Of a stretch of DNA of 9,188 nucleotides, positions 1-5,235 are shown one piece after another. Below the pieces are notes generated by a model. It was not told where the DNA came from and ran no database searches. It saw only the letters and a program-made list of their open reading frames with translations. Every line of letters begins with the position of its first letter. Position 1 is the first letter of the stretch. This DNA is from CAZTHK01 sp964613215 (lineage in GTDB: Bacteria > Krumholzibacteriota > Krumholzibacteriia > Krumholzibacteriales > CAZTHK01): NCBI GenBank assembly GCA_964613215.1, contig CAZTHK010000039.1:1-9188 (forward strand), given 5' to 3'. The translations under genes and the position numbers were made by a program.

Positions 1-166
1 GGTCCTTATAAATGGCAGCGATTGTGGTGGCCCCAAATTTAAGATGATTGGTCAGTAAAACAATCTCTTCACTCTTATTATCATCCCACACAGCCACCCG
101 GCGAAGGGTATGGGGGCATTTTTCCTCAGCCCCCAGCCCGGTCAACCTGATTAATTGATAAGATAA
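1..166 (-). mobile_element. IS4-type transposase fragment, truncated
   Basis: Reading the minus strand from about 160 leftwards gives an uninterrupted frame with YQLIRLTG, then PHTLRRVAVWDD, then the stretch EEIVLLTNHLKFGATT and AAIYKD at the window edge. This is the pattern of IS4-family transposases (DDE superfamily) in the segment just before their Y-R-E-K signature (typically YKxRWQxELFFK), which would lie beyond position 1. Seen: no start codon, and the N-terminal majority of such a protein (normally about 350-450 residues) is absent, because the frame is preceded directly by the TGA at 193-191 of the anti-sigma remnant. It is therefore a 5'-truncated copy; whether the 3' end is intact cannot be seen. 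No terminal inverted repeats are visible. Family assignment is from remembered consensus, without a search. Confidence 0.72.
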
Positions 167-190
167 TATGGAATGGGTGGGGTGGGTCAC

Positions 191-508
191 TCAGAATAAC
201 TCGCTGGGGGCAGTTTCCCACTCCAGGGCCCGGGCGGCAAGGGTGTCGGCCAACAGCTGGTGCGAGGGGATGGTGCTGCGTTCCTCCAGAAGATCCCGTT
301 CAGCCATGGATGAACCCTTCGGAAGCGAAGTCCTCCCCGCGAAAAATGATGCAGCCACCGCCGCCGCCATCAGCAGAGCTGCCAGGTAGACCGGAATAGG
401 TCTTCGCCAGAATACCGGTAGTCCGGACCGATGGCCGTAGGTACTTGCATAGCGATTCATCACTGACCGCTTCACCCGCCTGCTGGGACCGGTCTGGAAA
501 TGTTTCAA
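191..508 (-). pseudogene. Membrane-anchored anti-sigma-like remnant
   Basis: The frame opens with a TTG at 508 and gives 105 residues. After a basic stretch (SRRVKRSVMNRYAS) comes FWRRPIPVYLAALLMAAAV at about residues 34-52, continuing into VAASFFAGR, a single hydrophobic helix preceded by arginines. A charged tail follows (AERDLLEERS) and ends at the TGA at 193-191. A short basic cytoplasmic part, one membrane helix and a variable tail encoded just after an ECF sigma factor is the usual layout of anti-sigma factors in candidate-phylum genomes, but the N-terminal zinc-binding anti-sigma domain (HxxxCxxC) is missing. Together with the truncated sigma fragment upstream this indicates one deletion-fused remnant rather than a working gene. 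It could alternatively be an unrelated small membrane protein; the sigma neighbourhood is the main argument. Confidence 0.42.
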
Positions 509-645
509 TTCTTCTTCTGGTAGGAGGGGAGGGAGGCGATTACCCGGCAGAAAACCTCCTGAGTAAGATCATCCACAGCATCCCGGTCCGGTTCGGTGAA
601 GGAGGCCAGTGTACGCGCCACCCCTGCCGCATGCCGGGGAGGGAA
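505..645 (-). pseudogene. ECF sigma factor region 2 remnant
   Basis: On the minus strand the frame ending at 505 carries ARTLASFTEPDRDAVDDLTQ followed by EVFCRVIASLPSYQ and then a stop. This matches the region 2.1-2.2 pattern of extracytoplasmic-function sigma-70 factors (hydrophobic helix, then D-A-x-D-L-T-Q-E-V-F, which binds the core polymerase coiled coil). The rest of region 2 (promoter -10 recognition) and all of region 4 are absent: the frame stops and, overlapping it by a few bases, the anti-sigma-like frame begins. On the N-terminal side the match ends at about 645, exactly where a plus-strand SUMF1-domain scrap begins, so both ends are broken. It cannot make a functional sigma factor. 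Confidence 0.6.
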
Positions 646-648
646 GCT

Positions 649-753
649 CATCCTGTAGTCGAAGTATCGTGGTACGGGGTGGTGGCGTACTGTGACTGGT
701 TGAGTCTTCGCAGGGGGATCGGCCGTGCCTGTGATCATTCCAGCTGGCAATGT
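649..753 (+). pseudogene. SUMF1/FGE-fold domain scrap (35 codons)
   Basis: The plus-strand frame reads HPVVEVSWYGVVAYCDWLS, continues through a LRRGIGRACD stretch and ends with HSSWQC. Aligned without gaps to residues 230-263 of the intact protein at 2659-3897, 27 of 34 residues are identical, while only about 75 of 102 bases match, so most differences are synonymous. The copy therefore diverged while its protein was still selected and was broken later. Before 649 the sequence is the sigma remnant (opposite strand); after 753 it becomes TGTAATGAGAATAACC and loses similarity, lacking the expected YRLPTEAEWEY segment. No start, signal peptide or remainder of the domain is present. Confidence 0.75.
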
Positions 754-970
754 AATGAGAATAACCATCACCTCATAGTATTAATACAGCTGCCGCGTGA
801 CCGTGGCATGCGGTTTGCGCATATTATATTGATAAAATTAAAGCCGGTAATCAGGGAGCTCCCCGGGATTTCTTAATGCTTCTCTTTATTTCCCCGGATT
901 GAGCATCGTTTCCCCGGGAACCGGTGATTTCCAAAAAGACCGAACCCGGAGGGACCAGAGGTGTTGCAGC
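754..970. other. Intergenic stretch without a recognisable gene
   Basis: No frame here resembles a protein I know. A perfect 5-bp inverted repeat with a 5-nt loop (ATGCG at 808-812, CGCAT at 818-822) sits at the edge of an AT-rich patch (820-843). Two CCCCGGG copies (862-868 and 913-919 approximately) flank the T-rich segment between. I see no convincing promoter for the lipoprotein gene at 971. Confidence 0.4.
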
Positions 971-2158
971 ATGCGTTACATTGAATCTATTCTGGCAGTA
1001 CTGTTGGTACCCCTTTTATTATCCTGCGAAGGTTCTCCTTCCTCCGTCCAGGGAGGCAACCTTTTTCCATCCGATTACCCGGACAGGGGGTTGATTCACT
1101 GGGCGTCCTTTCTTGAATGGGACCAGTCAAAGATAGAAGAGGCGGCGGAATCGAAAATCGCCATCTTCCCGATTCAACACTGTCTTTCCTCCCGGGGGGA
1201 TGAAATTATAAACAGGATTAAATCGATCAATCCGGATATAAAAATAATTGGTTACCAGGCTCTGCTGGGAGTAAACAGGCTTAATTCCGACACCAATAAT
1301 GTTCAGAGAAATACGTCCTACAGTATTGATTACTACCACCTGGCCAGGGATCACTGGGTATGGACCACCACGGGAGATACCCTGTTATGCTGGCCGGATA
1401 TAATATCATTGAATCCCCTGGCCGGAGACACTCTGGATATGGAATTTCTGTTTGAGCTGGTTGACCTGCTGGAAACTTACCGGGATGGGAGGGAATCTTC
1501 CATGGATGGGATAATACACGATTATTTCATGAACTATTTCTACATAACTCCCTACACCGAAGGTCAGGTAGAGGGCCAGATAGACCTGGACGGAAATGGC
1601 ATAACCATGAAGGAGGACCAGCGTGAACTGGAACTCTTTCTGAGATGGCAGATAGAGTTTGCCAGGGAGATCCGGCAGCGGTTTGGTGATGATTTCATCC
1701 AGATTGGAAACGGAAGGGTTCCCCAGGATAATCCGGAACTGGCCGGCCTGCTCAACGGAATCTTTTACGAGAATTTCCCCAATATGCCCTGGGGACTCAC
1801 CGACTTCGAAGGTGTTCAAAAACTGCTGGAAAATCAGCGGGAGGGGTATCTGAGCGAGTCATGCGGGAGGACCTGGAGCATTCTTACCAGTGTAAATGTA
1901 GAGTATAACAACCATTTCTGCCTGGTTTCCAGTCTTCTGGCGGAGTGCCTGTATACCGAATTATACGGGACTTACCTTTTTACCGGCTGGGAGTTCGACA
2001 TCCATCCCGGCCGGCCGGCGGGAGAGTTGATGGTGGAAGGCAGCACTGATAGCATAATAACATACACCAGGGAATATACCCGCTATACCGCCAGTATATC
2101 ATTTGCCGATTACGGCGGAAGGATCGAAGCAGAGTTAACTGAAACCTCCGACCAATAA
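971..2158 (+). CDS. Lipoprotein, putative glycoside hydrolase-like (GHL15-type)
   Basis: Protein of 395 residues. The ATG at 971 is chosen over the longer frame from 899 because AGAGGTG (957-963) lies 7 nt upstream and because a lipoprotein signal then begins at the N-terminus: MRYIESILAVLLVPLLLSC, lipobox LLSC with Cys19 as the predicted lipidated residue. The mature part contains the pattern of putative glycoside hydrolases of the GHL15/TIM-barrel type: WxSFLEWD near the start, an IIGYQALLG strand at about residues 89-97, DGIIHDYF at residues 179-186 (the position at which these proteins carry an acidic residue at a strand end), then a calcium-type loop DLDGNGIT at 205-212 and a helix rich in E/R. 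Family knowledge: GHL15 members are predicted hydrolases with no established substrate. Inference: a cell-envelope protein acting on extracellular polysaccharide. It stands alone, flanked by remnants, with no visible partner genes. I am sure it is a lipoprotein and moderately sure of the fold; activity is unknown. Confidence 0.72.
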   Translation: MRYIESILAVLLVPLLLSCEGSPSSVQGGNLFPSDYPDRGLIHWASFLEWDQSKIEEAAESKIAIFPIQHCLSSRGDEIINRIKSINPDIKIIGYQALLGVNRLNSDTNNVQRNTSYSIDYYHLARDHWVWTTTGDTLLCWPDIISLNPLAGDTLDMEFLFELVDLLETYRDGRESSMDGIIHDYFMNYFYITPYTEGQVEGQIDLDGNGITMKEDQRELELFLRWQIEFAREIRQRFGDDFIQIGNGRVPQDNPELAGLLNGIFYENFPNMPWGLTDFEGVQKLLENQREGYLSESCGRTWSILTSVNVEYNNHFCLVSSLLAECLYTELYGTYLFTGWEFDIHPGRPAGELMVEGSTDSIITYTREYTRYTASISFADYGGRIEAELTETSDQ

Positions 2159-2164
2159 AGTCTC

Positions 2165-2180
2165 TCTTCAATAGTGAAGA
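2165..2180. terminator. Weak hairpin between convergent reading frames
   Basis: TCTTCA (2165-2170) and TGAAGA (2175-2180) form a perfect 6-bp stem with a 4-nt loop, 6 bp after the stop of the lipoprotein gene and just before the end of the minus-strand remnant. The downstream sequence TTGCTTCTTATTTC is only moderately T-rich, so this is a possible, not a typical, terminator. Confidence 0.25.
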
Positions 2181-2187
2181 TTGCTTC

Positions 2188-2475
2188 TTATTTCAGCAGT
2201 ACCATCTTGCGGGTCAGTACCTCCATGCCGGCGGTTAGCCGGTAGAAATATACACCGGAGGAGAGGGAATTGCCCCCTTCACCGGCTCCATTGCATTTCA
2301 CCTTATTGGCACCCTTCTCCCTGAATCCATTCGCCGGCGTTCTAATGTGACCACCGTATGCGTTATACACATACAGTCGAACCACTCCATCCCGGGCGGT
2401 CAAATATTTGATGGATGTGGCCGGATTGAAAGGATTGGGAACATTCAGAGAACGGTAGTAAGTGCGGGAACCGTA
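2188..2475 (-). pseudogene. Orphan C-terminal secretion (FlgD/Ig-like) domain
   Basis: The minus strand reads YYRSLNVPNPFNPATSIKY, then VVRLYVYNAYGGHIRTP, then LSSGVYFYRLTAGMEVLTRK and MVLLK before the stop at 2188. This is the C-terminal domain shared by many secreted proteins of FCB phyla: the NPFNPxTxIxY opening, the V-x-L-x-V-Y-N-x-x-G strand, SGVYFYRL and the final xRKMVLLK. It is related to the FlgD Ig-like domain and to type IX sorting domains. Normally it ends a large secreted enzyme or adhesin. Here an in-frame TGA (2481-2479) interrupts the frame shortly upstream of NVPNPFNP. The neighbouring frame reads KTDDITVPALTTVL, a linker of the type expected before this domain, up to the point where the frames would have to switch (about 2445-2450). 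Farther upstream on this strand lies only sequence antisense to the SUMF1-fold gene, so the protein body is gone. Confidence 0.7.
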
Positions 2476-2658
2476 ATATCATCTGTTTTGACTCTGGGAG
2501 AGTATTTTTTGATGATTATCCTGCATACCATTAAGTAGGATTTTTGTGTAGTGTATTAGAAAAGGATTACCTATATTAACGGTAAGGGACAAATGGCATT
2601 CAATAATTGAAGTTTTTCTTCCTGGTATTATTAGTTTCTGATAAACCGGCGCTATGAA
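2476..2658. other. AT-rich upstream region of the SUMF1-fold gene
   Basis: No gene is supported on either strand. The minus-strand frame continues open through this interval but has no recognisable domain. The region must contain the start signals for the gene at 2659. The best promoter I can see is weak: TTGAAG (about 2606-2611) and TATTAG about 16 nt further, four of six consensus positions each. No Shine-Dalgarno sequence precedes the ATG at 2659, unlike nearly all other genes in the window. Confidence 0.3.
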
Positions 2659-3897
2659 ATGAATAGAATTCTCATTCTGATTATCTCGGTTGTGCTTTTT
2701 GCTCTCCTGCTGAGCGATTGCGGCGGAGATGAAATAACTGGTCCAGACAATGATCCTTCGGTTACCATAATCAGCCCTAAGGACGATGAAGCTTTTGCAG
2801 AGGGGGATACCGTTGATTTCGCTGGAGTGGGAAGGGAAAGGCAGGGAGGGGAGCTTCCGGACAGCATGCTTATATGGGTCTCCGATAAGGATGATACCAT
2901 TGGAGTGGGCAGTTGTTTTGCCAGGCATTCCCTCACTGTAAACAGGCATTTGATCACATTGATGGGAGTTGACAGCAGAGGAAGAACCGGATGGGATAAT
3001 ATCACCATAGAGGTGATTTCGATACCCCCGGGATTCGTACCAGTACACGCCGGCTCCTTTGTAATGGGTAGCCCGGAGGAGGAACCGGGCCGGGAAAGCA
3101 ATGAGGGACAGCATGAGGTAACCCTGACCAGGGATTTTTTCATATCTGCTGAAGAAGTATCCAACCGGCAGTATGCAGATATGGCCCAATGGGCCTATGA
3201 CAACGGCTGCTGTACGGTATATGGACAGAACCTCCTGGATGCTTTGGATGGTTCTAACAAGGAACTCCTGGATCTAGCCAGCGATGACTGTGATATTTTC
3301 TTCAGCGGGGGAGGATTTGCTGTAAAGGGAGGAAAGGGATCGTGCCCGGTCATGGAGGTCTCCTGGTATGGAGCTGTGGCATACTGTGACTGGCTGAGTC
3401 TCCGCCAGGGATTTGCCCGTGCATACGATCACTCCAGCTGGAAGTGCAGGGGGCAGGATCCATATAATGCCCCGGGATACCGTCTTCCCACCGAAGCTGA
3501 GTGGGAGTATTCCTGCCGGGGAAACAGTACAACCGCCTTTGCCAACGGTGAAATCACCGGCACTGGCTGCGGCGATACTATTCTGGATGAGATCGCATGG
3601 TATTGCGGAAATTCCACAGGGAGGGTACACCTTACCGGTCAATTAATTCCCAACCACAGGGATTTGTACGACATGCATGGCAATGCCTGGGAATGGTGCA
3701 ACGACTGGTACGGCGGCTATGGAGGTGATGCAACCGACCCGGTGGGTCCCGCCGCCGGGGACCGCCGGGTTATACGCGGAGGTGCCTGGCTGAGTGAATC
3801 CAAGTACTGCCGCTCTGCAAACCGCAGCAGTGTAGAACCGGATTACTCAATCAATGGGATTGGTTTCCGGGTTTGCCGCAGCATATCTGTGCATTAA
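2659..3897 (+). CDS. Exported Ig-like + SUMF1/FGE-fold protein
   Basis: 412 residues. The N-terminus MNRILILIISVVLFALLLSDC is an export signal; Cys21 is a possible lipid-attachment site, but Asp at -1 is unusual for a lipobox, so ordinary signal cleavage is also possible. Residues about 31-120 form an Ig/PKD-like domain (PSVTIISPKDDEAF, then LTVNRHLITLMGVDSRG). Residues about 125-408 are a formylglycine-generating-enzyme/SUMF1-fold domain: PVHAGSFVMGSP (128-139), PVMEVSWYGAVAYCDWLS from 230, YRLPTEAEWEYSCRG from 274, LYDMHGNAWEWCNDW from 336, RVIRGGAW about 370-377 and GIGFRVCR (400-407). In aerobic FGE the loop after RGGxW holds two copper-binding cysteines; here the first position is Ser379 (WLSESKYC) and only Cys384 remains, and no sulfatase gene is near. 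I infer a non-catalytic or different role, perhaps ligand binding at the cell surface, as for many secreted members of this superfamily. The ATG is fixed by the signal peptide. A broken close paralogue lies at 649-753. Confidence 0.9.
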   Translation: MNRILILIISVVLFALLLSDCGGDEITGPDNDPSVTIISPKDDEAFAEGDTVDFAGVGRERQGGELPDSMLIWVSDKDDTIGVGSCFARHSLTVNRHLITLMGVDSRGRTGWDNITIEVISIPPGFVPVHAGSFVMGSPEEEPGRESNEGQHEVTLTRDFFISAEEVSNRQYADMAQWAYDNGCCTVYGQNLLDALDGSNKELLDLASDDCDIFFSGGGFAVKGGKGSCPVMEVSWYGAVAYCDWLSLRQGFARAYDHSSWKCRGQDPYNAPGYRLPTEAEWEYSCRGNSTTAFANGEITGTGCGDTILDEIAWYCGNSTGRVHLTGQLIPNHRDLYDMHGNAWEWCNDWYGGYGGDATDPVGPAAGDRRVIRGGAWLSESKYCRSANRSSVEPDYSINGIGFRVCRSISVH

Positions 3898-3927
3898 TTT
3901 CTGCTGTTTTTTAGGTTATGTTCCGGG

Positions 3928-4098
3928 TTATTGATCAGATGTATAGATCCCCGGAGCAACCACCACAGCGATCAAAGCGAAGACACTGAAAAAGAAACCA
4001 AGAAAGAACCAGTTATTGGGATCTCTGTTCTTCTTTCTCGCTATCAATGCGCATAAGGCCCCGAATATTATCCCCTGGATCAGGAATACAGTAAGCAT
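3928..4098 (-). CDS. Small two-helix membrane protein (56 aa)
   Basis: The minus strand encodes 56 residues: MLTVFLIQGIIFGALCALIA, a basic loop RKKNRDPNNW, then FFLGFFFSVFALIAVVVAPG and IYTSDQ. Two hydrophobic helices (about residues 3-20 and 30-48) are joined by a short positively charged loop, so both ends should face outwards. The pattern G-x-x-x-A-x-I-A-x-x-K-x-R-x-x-x-x-W-F-x-L-G-x-x-F-x-x-x-A-L-I recurs in many short bacterial membrane proteins of unknown function; this supports a real gene rather than chance. An in-frame stop six codons upstream fixes the ATG as the only ATG start. There is no Shine-Dalgarno sequence, but TATAAT lies 14 nt upstream of the ATG, suggesting a very short leader. 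It converges on the SUMF1-fold gene, 30 bp from its stop. Function unknown. Confidence 0.68.
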   Translation of the reverse strand: MLTVFLIQGIIFGALCALIARKKNRDPNNWFFLGFFFSVFALIAVVVAPGIYTSDQ

Positions 4099-4111
4099 GA
4101 AAAAATGAGCC

Positions 4112-4117
4112 GATTAT
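4112..4117 (-). promoter_or_regulatory. Candidate -10 box for the 56-aa membrane protein
   Basis: On the minus strand a perfect TATAAT ends 14 nt before the ATG at 4098. The -35 region about 17 nt upstream (CTGTTA) is poor. If used, the transcript would start within about 7 nt of the ATG, fitting the absence of a ribosome binding site (near-leaderless mRNA). Confidence 0.35.
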
Positions 4118-4257
4118 AGAGTTTCCCCAATACATTAACAGGTAAATAGCTATTCGATTTGTAGTATAATTCTATCCGGAAACAAGAGAGGAGCCCAGGC
4201 AATAATATATCAAGTTCATTAACTCGATTGATCCTGCATCCACCCGGTTTATAAATA
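4118..4257. other. Non-coding AT-rich spacer
   Basis: No frame with recognisable coding character on either strand and no tRNA-like fold. A plus-strand TATAAT (around 4163-4168) lacks a matching -35 hexamer. The stretch separates the divergently transcribed 56-aa gene and the leader RNA promoter. Confidence 0.4.
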
Positions 4258-4286
4258 TTGACATTTAAAATAAGTAATTTTATATT
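4258..4286 (+). promoter_or_regulatory. Near-consensus sigma-70 type promoter
   Basis: TTGACA (4258-4263) is a perfect -35 hexamer. After exactly 17 nt (4264-4280, AT-rich) comes TATATT (4281-4286), five of six matches to the -10 consensus. Transcription should begin near 4293, giving a leader of about 310-320 nt before the cysteine-rich protein gene at 4611. This is the best promoter in the window. Confidence 0.7.
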
Positions 4287-4349
4287 AAATTATTATATCA
4301 TTCTACTAGAACGATAGAATGCTTTAATTGTTTTTTCGATACAAAAGGA

Positions 4350-4525
4350 GAACTGACAGAGAGACCACTGCAGAGGTGAGAACAGTTCAGGGTTGATAAC
4401 TGAAACCGCCACCATGCATCCAAATGGGGAACGGGATAATTTATGGAATGGCGAGGCCATCATAAATGCAAGTATGGATATCCCCTCCGGTACTTGTGTT
4501 CCGTTCCCCATACAGGTTTAACCTG
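4350..4525 (+). ncRNA. Structured leader RNA with three-way junction (candidate cis-regulator)
   Basis: Inside the leader, ATGGGGAACGG (4424-4434) and CCGTTCCCCAT (4501-4511) are perfectly complementary over 11 bp (P1). Between them are two further arms. P2 pairs ATTTATG (4439-4445) with CATAAAT (4461-4467) and, past a 2-nt GA bulge, ATGGC (4448-4452) with GCCAT (4456-4460) closed by a GAG loop. P3 pairs CAAGTA (4469-4474) with TACTTG (4491-4496). Joining strands are GATA, G and TGTT, a compact three-way junction. Upstream, CAGTT (4383-4387) can pair with either of two AACTG copies (4351-4355 or 4398-4402). Downstream, CAGGT/ACCTG (4513-4525) form a small hairpin. It lies between a strong promoter and the start codon of a cysteine-rich protein, so I infer a cis-acting regulator, perhaps metal- or redox-related. 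It lacks the conserved cores I know of TPP, SAM, glycine, cobalamin, Mn, fluoride and guanidine riboswitches. An independent small RNA is the alternative. Confidence 0.5.
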
Positions 4526-4610
4526 AGGAAAGGAGACTGATCCGGAGAGAATAAAACCTTTTTCAAAGTGTAAAAGCAATGGGTCTGAAAATTATCATAA
4601 GGTGAGTGTT

Positions 4611-5147
4611 ATGAAAAAACAGATTATTCAGATTGGAATTGCAGCTGCTGTGTTAACAGTACTGAGCGTTACTAATCTTCATGCTCAATGCGGAGGATGT
4701 ATAAAATCAGAGACCAAAGATTGTCCGGCAACGGAAAAGGTTTCGAAGACAGAACCTCAGTCTGTCTGCCCGGTCGGCGGTGAGAAGATCAACAGGGAAT
4801 TTTATGTTGATTTAGAGGGGAAACGGATATATGCCTGCTGTGCTGAGTGCCTGAAAACAATAGAGAAGAATCCCGGAAAATACCTGGCAAAGATAAAGGA
4901 CAACGGGGAAACTCCACGGGAGGCTCCTGTTTATTTGTGCGGGGATTGCGGGGAAATCAAGGGAGAAGAGTGGTGCTGTGACAAAAATGCACAGAGATGC
5001 TCTGAATGCGGTTTGATAAAGAACTCGCCGGGATGCTGCAAGATGCCGGAGGCCGGCAAAGATGCTCAGCTATGTCCCGATTGCGGAGAAATCAAGGGAA
5101 CGGATGAATGCTGCAAGGGAACGGAAACCAGGAAATATAAGGGATAA
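4611..5147 (+). CDS. Exported cysteine-rich YHS-like protein with CxxCG repeats
   Basis: 178 residues. ATG 4611 is preferred to the in-frame GTG at 4602 because AAGGTGA (4599-4605) lies 5 nt before it and the signal peptide then starts properly: MKKQIIQIGIAAAVLTVLSV, cleavage likely after LHA (residue 25). The mature protein has 19 cysteines. Residues about 53-92 resemble a YHS/TRASH-type metal-binding domain: CPVGGEKINREFYVDLEGKR, then IYACCAECLKTIEKNPGKYL. After it come three tandem units of the form C-x2-C-G-x-I-K-x-x-x-x-C-C at C110/C113/C122-C123, C130/C133/C142-C143 and C155/C158/C167-C168, each able to make a four-cysteine metal site. Inference: a periplasmic or secreted metal-binding protein, possibly for copper or zinc handling. 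Regulation is suggested by the strong promoter and structured leader upstream. The Rrf2 gene begins 139 bp downstream. No transporter or enzyme domain is present. Confidence 0.85.
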   Translation: MKKQIIQIGIAAAVLTVLSVTNLHAQCGGCIKSETKDCPATEKVSKTEPQSVCPVGGEKINREFYVDLEGKRIYACCAECLKTIEKNPGKYLAKIKDNGETPREAPVYLCGDCGEIKGEEWCCDKNAQRCSECGLIKNSPGCCKMPEAGKDAQLCPDCGEIKGTDECCKGTETRKYKG

Positions 5148-5235
5148 GTTCTGATTGTCCGTAGGAGAAAGTTAAACGGATCAGCCGGCGGATGAGAGGA
5201 GCTTCTCAGGATGTAGTGGAAGGGAAGCGGTATTA

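Noticed and set aside
445..876. The whole 143-codon plus-strand frame as a gene
   Set aside because: Only codons at 649-753 resemble a protein; the first part is antisense to the sigma and anti-sigma remnants and the last part is not protein-like.
2479..3189. Minus-strand 236-codon frame opposite the SUMF1-fold gene
   Set aside because: Antisense to a clearly coding gene with recognised domains; its sequence shows no domain.
4299..4336. CATTCT/AGAATG hairpin followed by a T run (GTTTTTT) as a terminator
   Set aside because: The stem is AU-rich (6 bp, 11-nt loop) and the T run starts 9 nt after it; it also lies at the predicted transcription start, so it would end nothing. At most an early leader hairpin.
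4293..4511. Minus-strand open frame of 72 codons across the leader RNA
   Set aside because: No ribosome binding site and no recognisable domain; it exists because the structured leader has few stops on this strand. The nested complementary arms explain the region better.
4414..4521. Plus-strand 35-codon frame (starts MHPNGERDNLW) inside the leader, possible leader peptide
   Set aside because: No Shine-Dalgarno sequence before its ATG, no run of one amino acid or regulatory codons, and it coincides exactly with the paired arms. A conservation test of the frame could reopen it.
4523..4555. CTGAGGA near 4523 resembles the hammerhead ribozyme CUGANGA box, and GAGGAAAG resembles the RNase P P4 strand
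   Set aside because: The matching GAAA and cleavage-site elements with proper stems are missing, and so are the other conserved RNase P segments (ACAGAA and partner). Treated as chance.
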